A stretch of 64,000 nt of DNA from Diphasiastrum complanatum (Eukaryota > Streptophyta > Lycopodiopsida > Lycopodiales > Lycopodiaceae): positions 9,867,000 to 9,930,999 of the forward strand of contig CM055111.1 in assembly GCA_029204225.1 (NCBI GenBank). The letters are read 5' to 3'. Position numbers and translations under genes: made by a program. Below the pieces are notes generated by a model. It ran no database searches, was not told the DNA's origin, and worked only from the letters and a program-made list of their open reading frames with translations. Shown in pieces: positions 12,756-25,747 of this stretch (the first letter of the stretch is position 1; each line of letters begins with the position of its first letter).

Positions 12756-12772
12756 TCGTCGTCGTCGTCGTC

Positions 12773-12804
<32 letters not shown>
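12756..12804. repeat. (GTC)n followed by (TC)n microsatellite
   Basis: About six GTC/CGT units run directly into about fifteen TC units, close to the 5' side of LINE A remains. Confidence 0.9.
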
Positions 12805-12805
<1 letters not shown>

Positions 12806-12809
12806 ACGA

Positions 12810-15215
12810 GCCTGCTAATATGCTTGCTGAAGGTGTTCATAGGCAATCTGTGAAGATACTGCAATCTCTGGGGCATTCGGTGCACATTTTTAGTCCTAAC
12901 GGAGAGGTGATTTACTGGACAGTCCATAATACCATATCGCGCTCATGCTGAAGCTCTTTGGAAACCAAGTGAGACATTCTTGCAGCTGCTTTTGAGGCCA
13001 GTTGAAGCACGGATTGGAGCTTGGGAGTTCTACCTTGGAGCTCGTAGTGGCTATTTGTCATCTACACATCATAGTCATCCATCAAGCAATCAGGAGCTCT
13101 CACTCAGTCCGCACTACTAGGTACAAGCTTGTAGGGAGCTGGCAAGGAAAAAAATCATACAAGAAGCTAAAGAAAAAGGTCAACAGGTGGTGTTTATTGA
13201 CGGTAAGCCACAATACTATGAGCGCTCCCCATAGGGAATTGGGGCTCCCGGGCATGGGAGCAGCCTAAGATCCCCTATGTTGTAATGGCTTCCACTCTTC
13301 CTCTTCTGCAGGTGACTTGCAGTCCTATCTTGCTCGTACAGATATTTTACTACTAGCAGAGACTCATGAGTCTCATTTTCGTCCTCTTCCTGTGGTGGCA
13401 GATTTCTCTTGGCACTCAGTTTTTAGACCATTCCTACGAGGAAAGACCTGCAGAGGCTCCGGTGGGGTGGCATGCTTATACAGAGACCAATATCGTCATA
13501 CTATTAAGCTGGTTAAGAAAGACCCATGCACGTTTTATATGGTTACAGTTATTTGGACATTCCTTAGGTTTGGCTAGAGATATCTTCCTCGCAGTATGCT
13601 ATATTGCTCTTCAGAGTTCGACATTTGCAAACGATGGTGGGGACCCTTTTCAGGTTTTGTCAGAGGATATTTCTATCTTTTCTCCCCAAGGATATGTACT
13701 TTTGGCAGGTGACTTTCACGCACGCACGGCCACCAGACAAACGGAATTTCATGCAATGACGGATTACCTCCAGCTTCATGCTTTGGATACAAGACTTGAG
13801 CGGACATCTCATGATGAGGCTACCCCTTCTACTACATTTGGTGAGCAGCTACTCAGGATATCCGAGGCACACTCCTTGGTCATTCTGAACGGTTTATCAC
13901 AGTGGCCAGATTCAGTAGCATTCACTTGTCATCCACATAGTGGCGGACATAGTGTGGTGGATTACTTCATTGGTTCACCAGCCTTGATTCCTCTCATTCA
14001 CAGCTTTACTATACTCTCCCCTACCCTTGCTGATCACTCACTGCTCTTACTCTCTGTTGGCCAGACCTCTCCCCTTCCAATCATTCGACCAAAGATCACT
14101 ACACCTCACTTCTCTTTTCGTACAAATCTCATCCCACGCTACATACTCACGCTCAACTCCCTTTTGCAAAATTTTCCCTTCTCCTCCCCTATTGAGCAAC
14201 AGGCCAGCTTCTTGTCGCTCTCCCTTATACAAGCCGCCACCTAGGCCTTTCCCCCTAAGACATATCCCACTCATCGAAAGACCTATAACCGATGGTATGA
14301 TCATGATTGCCACGCCTTACATAAGAAGGTGGTATTCGCCATGCATCACTCTCCAGATCTTTTAGTGCTCGTACAAAAGCAATATCGTCATGTAGTTAAT
14401 AAAAGAAAAGAGACTCTCTAACAAGAGATGGTCAGAAACTTATAGACTCCCTTTTCTCTTCCTCCTCTCATTTTTGGAAAATCTTTCTAAGAAATCTGCC
14501 TTACTTTCACCTATTGATATCGACTCTTGGGTGGAATATGCTACTCACTTATACACTACAGATGCTCTGCCTATCTCTATCACCCGACCTGCTACATTCT
14601 CTCTTTTTACCTCTGACCAAATTAAATTCATTATTTGTAAAGCCCAATCCCATAAAGCGAAAGACGTCAACTGTCTTAACACGGACTTCCTCAAACCTGT
14701 CTCCCAACTTCTCTCTCCTTACATTGCCCACACTTTTAACTTGGCTGTTACCTCGGGCTTCCCCACGAACTGGTGCACGAACCTTCTCCATCCCATTCTC
14801 AAGGCTGGTGATCCAATGAACGTGGATAACTATCGCACTCTCATGATCAGTCACATGATGGCAAAGCTTTATGGCTCAGTTCTGCAGTCTATGGTTGGTT
14901 CCCAGGCGGAATCAGATGAGTTATTTGCTCTTGGACAAGCTGGCTTTAGACCCGGATACTCTACCATTGATCATGCATTTATCCTACGCTGCATCATAGA
15001 GGAGGCTCGACATCGGAGACAGAGAGTATACTGCTGCTTTGTGGATTTCCGCAAGGCCTTTGACTCAGTTCCACGGAACCTGCTACTTCAGCGCTTATCT
15101 TCACTTGGCTAAGATATTAAAGCTACCTGCAAATCTCGTTTATCAACAAGACTGATAGATCTATATATAGTCTTACAAAATCCTAACTATGACATCATTA
15201 GCCCAAACACTTCTT
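12810..15215 (+). pseudogene. LINE A: non-LTR retrotransposon, ORF1 tail, endonuclease and partial reverse transcriptase
   Basis: 12810-13230 has protein-like remnants (NMLAEGVHRQSVKILQSLGH, then KKIIQEAKEKGQQVVFIDGK) that I take as ORF1 sequence. The endonuclease/exonuclease/phosphatase domain follows: DILLLAETHESHF (about 13340), CYIA, LLAGDFHART (about 13705), VVDYFIGSPAL and ADHSLLLLS (about 14030), with one frameshift near 13565. The region 14245-14470 is broken. RT N-terminal blocks lie in 14474-15112: LNTDFLKPVSQLLSPYIAHT, GFPTNWCTNLLHPILKAGD, LGQAGFRPGYSTIDHAF and VYCCFVDFRKAFDSVPR. It stops before the catalytic YADD block, so the 3' half of RT is missing. Confidence 0.85.
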
Positions 15216-16930
15216 AGAGCATAGTCACAAATGATTGTCATTCTACTCTTTTAACCAATTTAAATCAAATCTGAATTCAAATTAGAATTTTGATATGCCA
15301 AATAAAATCTGTGTATGGAAAACTCTTGATTTCCAAATGTAACTAAGCAACACAAGTAAAATGGTTGTTGAAAACTTGTGTTATTATAGATTACATAAGT
15401 GATCAGAATCATCACAGGTCAAAATTAAGAATGAAAATTGATACACTAACTTTAACATTTAACCATAGATTTTTAAATCGTAGTGATGTTGAACACTGTT
15501 TAATCTATTACAATTGATTATGTACTATGTCTAGTACAAATGATAGAATATAGGAATCTAGAATCTAGAATCTAGACATTGCACGACACACTAATTTCTC
15601 TCATGCCCTACCATCACTACCCCAATTTCTCTTTGCCCCTTGATACCCTGCCCCCCAAACTTCCCTCTTTTGCCTTATTGCCGACCTATCTTCTACTTAA
15701 TTTTCCCGGTTTTCCTTCTAGTGCACTTTCCTACCTCATCTTGTTGCCCATTTTTCCCACACATCTGCTTGCTGCCCAAAATCCTCATTTTTGTACATTT
15801 CTCACTACCCGTCTGCCTCCTTGCTGCCCTGTTTGCTTAACTCAGTGCGTCCTGCATAATTTTGCTGCCTTTCCCGGATCCCCTACCTGCCTGCAGCTGC
15901 CTTCGTTTGTTTTTGTCTATGTTTTCATTTTAGAATAGTTGAATTTTGGTTTGTTGCTTCCATTTTCATGTTTACGATTCATTTTCTGCTTGTTTCTTTA
16001 AGTTATTTTTGTTTACATTCCTATAACAAATAAAAGATTAGATTTGTTTCTTTAGTTCGTTTTTGCTTAAGTTTTGTGCACATTTGTTTTGTTCAACCTT
16101 AATTTATATATTACAAAAGGACAGAGAAGTCCAAATCAAGTGCTTTTACAATATGCACTTACGCATTTCCTGACGCTACGATTCCCACTGATGTTTATAA
16201 TGATTCCTCTGGAATTGCATTAGCAAATAGTTCAAATGGGTTATCTGATCCTCCATCAGTTTCAAGGCTTCCTCTGATGGATTTTATATGGCTCTGTTGG
16301 TAGCACCTGCTTATATTGCATCTTCATATGAGGTTCTTCTAGGTGCGTATTTAGGCTAGAGTTTATCAGTTGGTGCCTCTGCTGTTATGCCCAAGTTTGG
16401 TGCTACTACAGTGATGGATCATGTTCTTCTAGATGATGCTTTACACTAATGGCCAATACGGATCCCTTGGCAGGATAACATTATCTATTCATGGACCTTG
16501 AGGATACCTTGCAATGTTGATGGTTCACATCCATGGGCCTTTTGGATTGCTTGGCACTGCTATGCACCCATATCTCCACACATTCACTACTAGGCATTTA
16601 TGACCTATCCGACTAGCTTGGAATGCATTAATGACATGTTCCCCAATTGTGTGAGACATTTTTTGTCCTTACTAATTTCTTAGGGCATTGTACAATTTTT
16701 GCTCGAGTCCTTCAAGGTCCCCATTACAGCTTACATTCGAGCAGTGTCCAGATGCCTTTTCAGTTCCTGTTGACAATTCCACATTGCATGATGCTCCAAT
16801 CAAGGTGCTTGCATAGATACGAGATGCTATAGATGACAAGTCATATTGTGTGAGCCTTTTCAAGTCACTATTCCACATTGCATTCACATATTGTCAATTA
16901 ACATTCCAAGTTCCATTGGTTGAGGTGCTC
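15216..16930. other. spacer with a pyrimidine-rich stretch
   Basis: 15590-15930 is C/T-rich on the plus strand with repeated TTGCTGCCC and TTGCCC words, similar in style to the untranslated leader of the Gypsy at 59.9-60.7 kb read on its own strand. It may be a leader remnant of that family. 16140-16600 has short protein-like stretches but no recognised domain. Nothing else is seen. Confidence 0.3.
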
Positions 16931-16934
16931 CTTG

Positions 16935-17200
16935 TTGGGGACCCAACCCTTGGGTCCCACTCTTACTTAAAACTGGAAATGGACTAGGAATATGAGCTTG
17001 GCATGGAGACTCCTACCTTGTTAGGATAGAAGGGGAGTTCTCAGTTACCATTCATTCTATCTACCAAGGAGAAGGTGGATGGTAGTGAGCATGTGCATAG
17101 TCAGGATGATTGTTGCCAGGGGTAGGAGATCGCCAAACGTGCTAGCGGTGGTATGGGACATCGTCATTACTGGAAGTCGGATCCTGCTTGGTTCCATCAT
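16935..17200 (+). repeat. LTR-like fragment, copy 1 of an inverted pair
   Basis: It begins TGTTGGGGACCCAACCC and shares a series of blocks ('accttgttag', 'cattctatctacc', 'gagaaggtggatgg', 'gctagcggtggtatgggaca') with the reverse complement of 20196-20446. The TG start and arrangement suggest an LTR. Similarity fades out beyond about 17250. Confidence 0.6.
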
Positions 17201-17612
17201 GCGCATTTGATTTCTTTGGTTGACCAGCACCTGGCAATTTTCCAGTTTGGTAGTTCTTAATAGCTACTATCAGTGCCACTATAAGCTTTGTTACAGACTT
17301 GATCGATCTACCCTGGTAAACTGGTAAGCCTTTCCACTCTTTTTTCGACAAATCTCTTGGAAACTGTTGCATAATCCCAAATCAGGACTTAAAATATTAA
17401 AATAAAAAAGGAGAGAGAAAACGAGGAGCTGCTACCAGCGATCCAGCTGCATTAGCAATTGTGCTAGCATCCCATAGCTAGATAGCTAAGCCAACGGGGC
17501 GGGTGCTGGGAAGTGGCCAGTTGGCCCAATGTGCCCCTTGGATGTCGGTAGGACTCTTGTCACATGGGAAGCTGGCCCCTTGATGCGTATTTGCAAGGAT
17601 GTATATTCTCGT

Positions 17613-17795
17613 TTTGCTATTAGAATAATCCTGCCTTGGCTAAGTAGCATTTATCTTGGGTTTACCCAAGGATATTCAGTTGGAGGTTAGGAGGAACCAG
17701 CCTCTTACCCTCAAAGATGTAATTGACCATACAAGATATGCAATGCTATTAGTATAATCCTGCCTTGGTTAAGTTGCAATTAATCTTGGGTTGTT
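17613..17795 (+). repeat. two direct copies of a 48-bp segment 132 bp apart
   Basis: 'gctattagaataatcctgcc' at about 17613 recurs with few changes at about 17745, each followed by 'ttggctaagt' or 'ttggttaagt' and 'atcttgggtt'. They flank a short stretch with retroelement-gag flavour (QPLTLKDVIDHTRYA). Confidence 0.6.
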
Positions 17796-18450
17796 AGTGA
17801 TCGAGATGGTAAGTTCACTAGCAAATTCTGGCAAGCAGTCTTCAGAAAATTGGAGACCACATTAAGTCTAGGTTCATCAAATCATCCAAAATCGAATGGT
17901 GAAACTAAACGAACAAAGTCAATGGAGGATATGCTTCGTGCATATGTTTCCAAAAGACAAACTAATCGAGAAAGGCACCTCCCAATGATTGAGTTTGCAT
18001 ATAATAGTGATCCATTCATGTTGATGTATGGCTTTCAACAACGTGCTCCTATTTCCATTGGGCTTGAGGTTTCAAGGTGAATGCAATGGTGGATTTCTTG
18101 CAGGATATGCAAATGTTGCTTGTTGCTCGACACATTGAAAAAATAGCCCAATTTATGTCAATTGCCCAATTTGTGCCAATCAAAAACGACAACCTTGAGT
18201 CTTTAAAGAAGGAGACCTTCGAATTCCAAAAGATTCCAAGGTATTGATGATCAAAAATTTCCTTAGTTTTCCCCTCATTTTAGTGGGCCTTTCCGTAATG
18301 TAAAAAAGCTGAATCGGAATGCCTATGAACTAGATCTTCCACTCGGAATCAAAGTCCACCCAATTTTCCACGTTAGTCATTTAAAGGAACGACTCGATGA
18401 GAAGGATGGTTCGATTCAAGAAGATGGGTTACTTCAATTGAAGAATTTGT
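17793..18450 (+). pseudogene. Ty3/Gypsy integrase C-terminal fragment
   Basis: VVSDRDGKFTSKFWQAVF is the second catalytic Asp block. HPKSNGETKRTKSMEDMLRA is the catalytic Glu block (usually HPQTDGQSER), followed by LPMIEFAYNS. After a decayed gap, NAYELDLPLGIKVHPIFHVS and LKERLDEKDG match the integrase C-terminal 'HPVFHVSLLK' region. Stops and frame changes are frequent. No chromodomain was recognised after it. Confidence 0.8.
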
Positions 18451-20195
18451 CAGTCTTTATACCTAAGGAACCTCAAAACGTCAACGAGGACTCAAGAACT
18501 GGGAGGTGACTGAGTACTCAGTTTGTTGGAAAGGCAGTTCCAATGGTGAAATAAGGCTAATCCAAAGATAGCGTGCTTGTACATGATGACCAATGAACTT
18601 AATGTGTGACTGTAGAGATTCTTCGTATGAACATGCAACATCCCTTGAACCTTTGCCACTCACAAAGTGTCCTAAATGCTAAGTACCATCAAAAACTTGG
18701 AAAGTATGGTAAGCATCTCTCCTACTCTCATGTGTCTTAGTACACAATAATACATCACCTAGTATTTATCGGTGTCCCTTGTAGATTTTGTAGTTTGCTG
18801 AGTTTTTCATGTAGTAATCTTAGCTCCCATTTGTTCTCTTTCTTCTAGCATCATATCACCCTCTCAATTCACTATAGCCCAAGCATGCCATAAAGAAATG
18901 TCACCATGCAAGACCCTAACAACTGAGATATCTAAAGGTAATCCAATGGCCCAAAAATATCAACAAAAGACGACAACTTGGCCATCTTACTAACTCAACA
19001 ACAACATCGGAGGCCAAGTGATATGCAGCAAGAGGAATGTCAAAGAACCTGAAATATAATTAGATCATCCAGCAACCAAGAATGACAAGGAGACTTGAAG
19101 TAGATCACCCTGACAAACAACAACTCGAATGGACACCTGTGCAACAACCCAAGGTATTGCAATGCCCAAGAACGTATAATCCGAAAAAACGGGTTCAACA
19201 CTCAAAGGAATCCATAGATCTCAAGAGTGTCTAATTTCAACATCAACTACAATAAATCCATCCATGAAAGCACAAGGATATCGTAGAACACATGGACACT
19301 AATCCAAAAGGATGTCATCGAGAAAAGCACCAACAACCATATGAAAGACATCATTTGATATTGGACTCAAAAGCACTAAATGAACTGTAGAAGCATCAAT
19401 AGGACTAATACATATTTCAATCAGAGATGTAGAAAGTAGAGCTAGAGAGGACATAACCTGACCATAAGAAATTGGAGAACCATCTAGCATATGTCGAGAA
19501 CCTATGGAATGTCATCTGGACAACGCTCGAATACAATTTGTATCCGACTATCAAGAAACGTGCAACCATATGGCATATTTAAATTTGTAGGAGAGGAAAT
19601 ATGAAGAAAGTCCTAGATATAAGCATCAAATCACTCATTATCTACATCAGACATCGTATTACCATCAACTTGCATCTGACCCTCGTAGTATAGGTGAGCA
19701 TGAAGCATAAGGAGTGCACCGTGATAAACAACAATTGGAACATGAACATGTGCATCAACTAGAGTAAGGGCCCAAGGTTGATCAACAACATCAAGATACT
19801 AGCACCAAGGAGATAAATTATGCATATCAAATTGGTGAAAAAATTGTGACCCTGCCGATGTGCAACAACCGTGAAGTCCGATGGACAGTTGATAGACTAG
19901 AATCAGATACCTCATTGGCAAGAGCCTCAATGGAACGTGCAAAATGCACAAGTTCAACCATCGAAGCTATATTTTTTGAAGGCATATCCTCAATAATAAC
20001 CTCGAGACGAGACGAAAAAGGAACAAAACGAGCCTATCCATCAAGAACTAAAATCTGGAACTACCATGGATCCAATAGAGCCATCTTAAGTGCAAACAAA
20101 AAATAAACCAAGGGAAATAATGGACTTATTATGAACTATGAAACCAGAAATTGCTAGGTGCTAGTCAACACAAGAAACCGAACACTCATGATCCA
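18451..20195. other. decayed sequence between the inverted LTR-like fragments
   Basis: Minus-strand frames at 19299-19490 (SSLALLSTSLIEICISPID) and about 19850-20090 have protein-like composition but no recognised motif. If the LTR-like copy at 20196-20446 belongs to a minus-strand element, this would be its interior. That is inference. Confidence 0.3.
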
Positions 20196-20446
20196 CCCCA
20201 CTGTAGGATCCATTCAAGCTTGGAATCAAGCAGGATCGACTTCCACTACCAATGATGTCCCATACCACCGCTAGCTCCTTCAGCCATCTCCTACCCCTGG
20301 CTAGCTCTCATCTTGGCTATGCACATGCACGTTGCCATCCACCTTCTCCTAGGTAGATAGAATGAATAAAAATGAGGACTTCCCTTTTATACTAACAAGG
20401 TAGAAGTTAGAATGAGACCCAATGGGTTGGGTCCCTAATATTTTCT
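20196..20446 (-). repeat. LTR-like fragment, copy 2 of an inverted pair
   Basis: The reverse complement starts near TTAGGGACCCAACCC and follows the same block order as 16935-17200. Two copies of one LTR family in opposite orientation cannot be the ends of one element, so at least two insertions or an inversion are needed. Confidence 0.6.
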
Positions 20447-20589
20447 CTCCCTTAAGAGACCTTTTTTCTAAGGAAGAAAATCTTGGAATCCTTGTCTAAG
20501 GTCACGTTCCTTTCTCGAGTGTCCCCTTATGGACAAGGGCGCTGATTCTCCATATGTTGATCTATCCCCTAGTATCATTCGCTATTCAT

Positions 20590-22395
20590 AGCAAGGCCAT
20601 ATATTATTGACTGGTGATTTTAATGCCAAGATGTCGATGCTCTTGGACCGGTCATTACTTATACTGACCATTTACTTCATTTTGCAGGAGCCCATATGTT
20701 AACCATTTCTAATGGCCTAGCCAGTTGGCTGATTCACTTGCCACCCTCATAGTGTTGGCCATAGTGTCATGGATTATCTCATGGGATCACCCTCTTTCAT
20801 CCCGCTCTCTCATATTTCCATATCTCCACCAAAATCTTCACAATCTACATGTTTTCTGTACTAGATAAGAATTGTAGGTGAACATTTCAAAGACCAAAGT
20901 TATGGTCTTCAACACTTCCAAAGCTTACATGCACAGACACAAGTATCCTCGAAGGCTTGCTTTTGGAGATGGTTTCGCCCTATACTTATCTAGGTGTGCT
21001 ATTCAGTGGCCATATTTTCAACATGAGGCATGCAACCTCAGGTTGACTAGGGAAGGGACATTCCTCCCTGGTCCAATTGGAGAAATTCTGCTTTAGGAAA
21101 TACATTCATGATGCGCACAAATCTTGCATCCTTTGATTGGGCTAGTATATCACAACTACAAGTCACCATGCTTTCTCAAATGATACGGGCCAAGCTTGCA
21201 ATTCCACATCATAGCATCATTGTTGGGTTCGTGATTCCTCCACCACTGGTTGATGCACTCTTTCGACTCACAGTATATAACCAAAGAGCCATAATGCTTC
21301 CTCCTAACAGATACTCATACATGGCAATCACCTCTTCAATGCAACTCCATAGCTAGGGTTTTCAATCCTCTTGGTACTCATACGCTACCTGCCTTCTGGA
21401 CTCATTTGGTATTATTATCTCCACTCTTCCAATAGACACGTATATCAAACGTTCTATGTATCGAGCTTATCTTTAGCGTACTTGGCAGGGACTATTGGGC
21501 GTCAAACCTGACTTTTATCGAAAACACTTCTTAGAGCTAGATGCATCAAGTTTCCTAGTCCAACCACAGTACTTGGATTATGGTTTATCACGCTATCTGA
21601 AATTCACCTTAGGATAGATCAAGATATCTTCACATCAACCTACGTTGAGACAGGGCGTTTCCAAGGTATACCATGCAAGGATAGGATATGTCGAATATGT
21701 TCACTAGGGGCTATTGAGATTGAGGAACATTTCATTTTCAAATGTCCTACTAACTATAAGATACGTGGGAGATATTAATGCTTATTCAGAGACTCACTCA
21801 CTACTTTACATTCTCTCATCACATATGAGAATCCTAGATGGGTTGCCCTTACATGAGATGTCCTTGATGCAGAGAGATTTGTGCCAGGATCAATCAGATC
21901 ATCATGATTTAGCCTCAGATCACAGCTTTCTTCTCCAAGAGAAGAGCTTGGACAGACTCTGAGTCGATGAAGTGGATATACCCATTCCTACGAGAGATCA
22001 TCGTCGAGATAAATGATAGCATACAACACATCAACTACCTGTTACTAGAGCCTCCAGATGTACCATGAGTGCTCATATTCAAAGATCCCAAACTAGACAG
22101 CGCTAGGGTTTGAGACACGATCGTCACCAACATGTTTTTATCACATCAGCTCCCCCTGCTATGATTCATTCGCGTGCCTATCTCACGGCTTTTTTCAGTA
22201 GTCTTAGTTGAGAGTACATGTTGTATTTTCACAAAGTTGTTACTTTCTCTTCATATTAGATAGACTCTTGTACTTCTGTTTTTTGTTCCTCATAGGCGTT
22301 TCCCTTAGTTGTTTACGCACTTCTATTACCTCGTTTTATATGCCTTTTAACATCAAAAGACATTAATAAAGCTTTGTTTCTTTCTTTCTCTTGGA
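20590..22395 (+). pseudogene. LINE B: endonuclease fragment, RT C-terminal end, zinc knuckle and 3' tail
   Basis: Endonuclease remains: LLTGDFNAKM (about 20600), then TISNGLASWL and HPALSYFH. After a deletion that removes the RT core, NISKTKVMVFNTSK (about 20880) marks the RT thumb, followed by a decayed stretch. Near 21690-21760 one frame gives ICRICSLGAIEIEEHFIFKC, the C-terminal CCHC finger typical of plant LINEs (CxxC...EHFxFxC). The 3' end at about 22340-22395 reads 'tatatgcctttt', 'aaaagacattaataaagctt', then a TTTC-rich tail. This tail is shared with the short retroposons at 33.2, 48.8 and 62.6 kb. Confidence 0.8.
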
Positions 22396-22810
22396 TTTCG
22401 TTCTACATCTACAATAGTCGAGTACCTTGAGAGAGAGCTTCATGCATCTACGTCAACTTACAATAGTTGTTTTTCATAGTTTCATGATCTCCATTCTAGT
22501 AGCTACATTAAAGATACATTTATTCAAATTTCAATTTCATACTTTGCCATTGAGGGCCATATTTTACAGTTGATGTATTATGGTTCATGGATTTTTGCTT
22601 GTTGCTTTTGGAATACTTCTTGTGATGACTTACGTCCTCTCCTTCAATATCTCCATTGTGAATGCATTTGCTCTTTCTGATAGTTTCATTTTCATATTTG
22701 TTTTTGGCTATTACCATAGTTAATGCCTACGGGCTTTTCTTCTATTTTTTAGGGTTTAGTATTTTTCTTTGAGCCCAACATTGAGGGCAATGTTTTTTTA
22801 AGATGGGGAG

Positions 22811-23138
22811 AGTTATGGACCTATCCTCCCATAAGCTAAAGTATTAGTTGCCCTAATTAGAATACCTTTAGGTACTAGGCCAACTACGATTAAAGGCATG
22901 TCCTTATGGGACCCAGGTACCCTAATTTTCCCTAATCTCTAGAAGGTTCCAATAAGGGCCCCTAGATAGTGTATATAGGGCTAACATTCAATCATAGGTA
23001 GATAATTGTATTCTTTCTCTTCTAACCGGTACTGCTTGGGATCTTTTCTCGAGATCTCTTGTCTATGCTTAGCTATTCCTTGTAGGGATTTAGCCATTGT
23101 TCTATACTGATATCAATACGTGTGATTGAGCTCATAAC
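22811..23138 (+). mobile_element. Gypsy-type LTR with polypurine tract and TATA box
   Basis: A purine tract (AAGATGGGGAGAG, 22799-22811) runs into GTTATGGACC, and the unit ends CTCATAAC at 23138, giving inverted ends GTTATG/CATAAC. 'gtgtatatagggc' near 22970 is a plausible TATA box. Just upstream is 'caacattgagggcaatg', a word common before the polypurine tract of plant Gypsy elements. This is therefore a 3' LTR in plus orientation; no pol was recognised for it. The ends resemble those of the Gypsy family at 42-64 kb. Confidence 0.65.
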
Positions 23139-25204
23139 AAGCCATACATTTAAGTGGTAGAGCTTCCACATGACGAAGGGCATATCGACAAAAATTTTCC
23201 AGCAAAAAACAGAGATGCTTGCCTAGTGGTTCACACAACAAAGGGAAGTATGTTGTAGCATAAACAAACATGGGAGTCAACCGGATGAATCAATGATTGC
23301 GATTTTAATAAAAAAAAATCGGCATAGTAACAAACGTGCCAGCTTTTTTGCATACATTAGCTACTTTCCTATCCAATACAGGAGACATTATAGCCATAGC
23401 ACACAACCACTTGCGACATATACTACAACAAATGCATCGATTGTATGTAGAATTTGAGGAGGGACAATTGGAATATTCGCGCATCAACACATAGGTTTGT
23501 TCAAGATAGTCTGAGACAAATTTGGTTTTTGATTCTTATGGTCCCTTGCACATTCAATCGTCAAGTACTACACACACATGAGATATTTTTCTATTATTAG
23601 GGTAGATGAGGACCTTGCCTCTAGTTTCCAAACGATTCTAACCTCTTTTTGATTGCAATAATCATATTCTTCAAGTTTGAGCATAGCCAACAAAGCAGTG
23701 TAACTTCGCACCAAGTGCATTATTTGGTATAATCAATGGTTGTCCCATTAGAGGCTACATGGGAGTTTATTAATCTTTGTGTTGACTCTCATTTCCTTCA
23801 AGACTAAGCAAAAGCACTTGTAGCTACCATACAGTGGCAGCCAACACCAGTTTCATAGCCCTTTTGGGGCCATGATAAACATCACATATATTTCAAATTA
23901 TGATCCTTTGCATGCCCATGTTGAAGGCAATGCCATTTATTTCAGTTTTGGCTTACATGCCCAAATTGAAGAAGATGCTTCTTCAAAGACATTCAAATTA
24001 CAACTCAAAACTGCTTGAATCCGATCCCAAAACACTTTCTACCAAATAGCTTGTAGCAAAAAAATAATTGAAACACAGCCCATTGAAGGTTCCCACTACA
24101 ATGTACACTTCCACAATCACCTTGCTTCTCAATGCAGCTACAAAATCAAAACTACCTTGGTATTCCCACTAGATCTAACATCTATGCTTCAAGAGGTCAT
24201 TCACATACAAAGTCGCTCGTTTTTCAAGCCAAAACAAGCAACGCCTCGCTACACACAAACAAGGCTTTCTTTCACAAGATCAAGTTTCAAGGCTCACCCC
24301 TTTTCAGCAGTCAATTTGTTCTCGTTCGTTTCTCGTTCGTGTTCATCATTTATTCTCCCCCTCTCTCCAACACAAACTACAATACTTGAAAACTAGCACT
24401 AATTCTACGAGTAACCTATATTCAAGTGGTATTGTCTAAAATAATATTATCAACAACAAAATGGATTCCCAAACACATCCGTACAACAAGGGCTGCAGTT
24501 TATATACCTACTTGAAATACAACATCCCACATGTCAATTACTCACTCACTGGATGATGAGATAGAAGATAACTCTTGAGAAATGAATGCTAAGAAACAAA
24601 TAGCTAATGAGAACTTCTTGGAACATGAGAATGACGGAGTGTTAGCTAACAAGAATCAAAAGATCAAGAAATAGTACATGAGTTGAACTGTAGTGCATGC
24701 TTTCTTCCTCCTGCATGGAGGTTGTCATTGCTGGCATTGTTTGATATGAATAACTATAATCATGAGAAAGAGAGCCAAGGCCAATATTTTGATGCTATAT
24801 GATGCCATTGTTTCTTCTTCCCTTCGTGATTTCTTGTACATTCTTCCTTTTTATGGGGAGTTTGATGCTAAATACTCCCATTGTAAGATTTATTTATTTT
24901 TTATGTCAAGCGTGACTCCTTCCAAAAAAACTCTCAAAGAGTTATTCTATTAACTAGCAAACAATGAGGATTTTGGTATTTTCTTCGTAAGATACATCCA
25001 AAGGTTTGCTCCGAGAGAGAGAGAGAGAGAGTATCTCCTCTCCTTCGTATCATTTTTATGTTGAGGGCCCTCATATTTTGCATGTATGTAATTGATGCCT
25101 AGTCTAACAAGCCAGAGTCATGTCAGCTCCATCCCATAATCATTGTTTCTATAAAAATCTTCAACGGCACCAAGGAGTATTATGAATACATAGCTCACAT
25201 GACA
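23139..25204. other. intron spacer, nothing recognised
   Basis: AT-rich, with no domain or long repeat seen on either strand. There is a short (GA)n run at about 25013-25030. It is part of CLT intron 1. Confidence 0.4.
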
Positions 25205-25212
25205 ACTATAGA

Positions 25213-25739
25213 CATAATTACCAGGGAACGGGAACGAAATGGGAGCATGACCCCTAGGAACGGGAACGTTTTCAAGAACGTGGGAACGCCATGTCATTAA
25301 AATTTTATATATAAGTCTGAAAAAAATTAGAAAACACTACAAGAATTTAGATTTTTTGAAACGAATAGAAACTTGAAAGTTACAGCTACTAGGAATTTAG
25401 CAGATGTAATTTGTAAAAAGTATTAGCCAAATGTTCAATGCAACAAACAATTTGCCAAATTTTGTATCTTTTTCCATTCGCTTCTACCAGTCTCAAGATT
25501 ACAATAGATTGGCCCTCAAATTGACGGCAGCCTAGCTGTTGACCGCACACGGGCACGCGATGGGCTGGAACCCAAAAAATATTTGAATTTTTATGCTCAG
25601 GAACACGTTCCCAAACCTGGGAACGTGAATGGGAACGCGTTCCCACTGCTTCAGGAACATTCCTTGGTGTTCCCCTCGTTCCCGGAGGAACGGCGTTCCT
25701 GTGTTCCCGGGGGTGGAAACATGTTTCCTGGTAACTATG
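25213..25739. mobile_element. non-autonomous hAT-type MITE, 527 bp, with 8-bp target duplication
   Basis: Left end CATAATTACCAGG and right end CCTGGTAACTATG form inverted repeats with one mismatch over 13 bp. ACTATAGA flanks both sides exactly (25205-25212 and 25740-25747). An 8-bp duplication is the hAT signature. Both ends carry many GGGAACG/CGTTCCC words, as expected of subterminal transposase-binding repeats. The interior has no transposase. Confidence 0.88.
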
Positions 25740-25747
25740 ACTATAGA

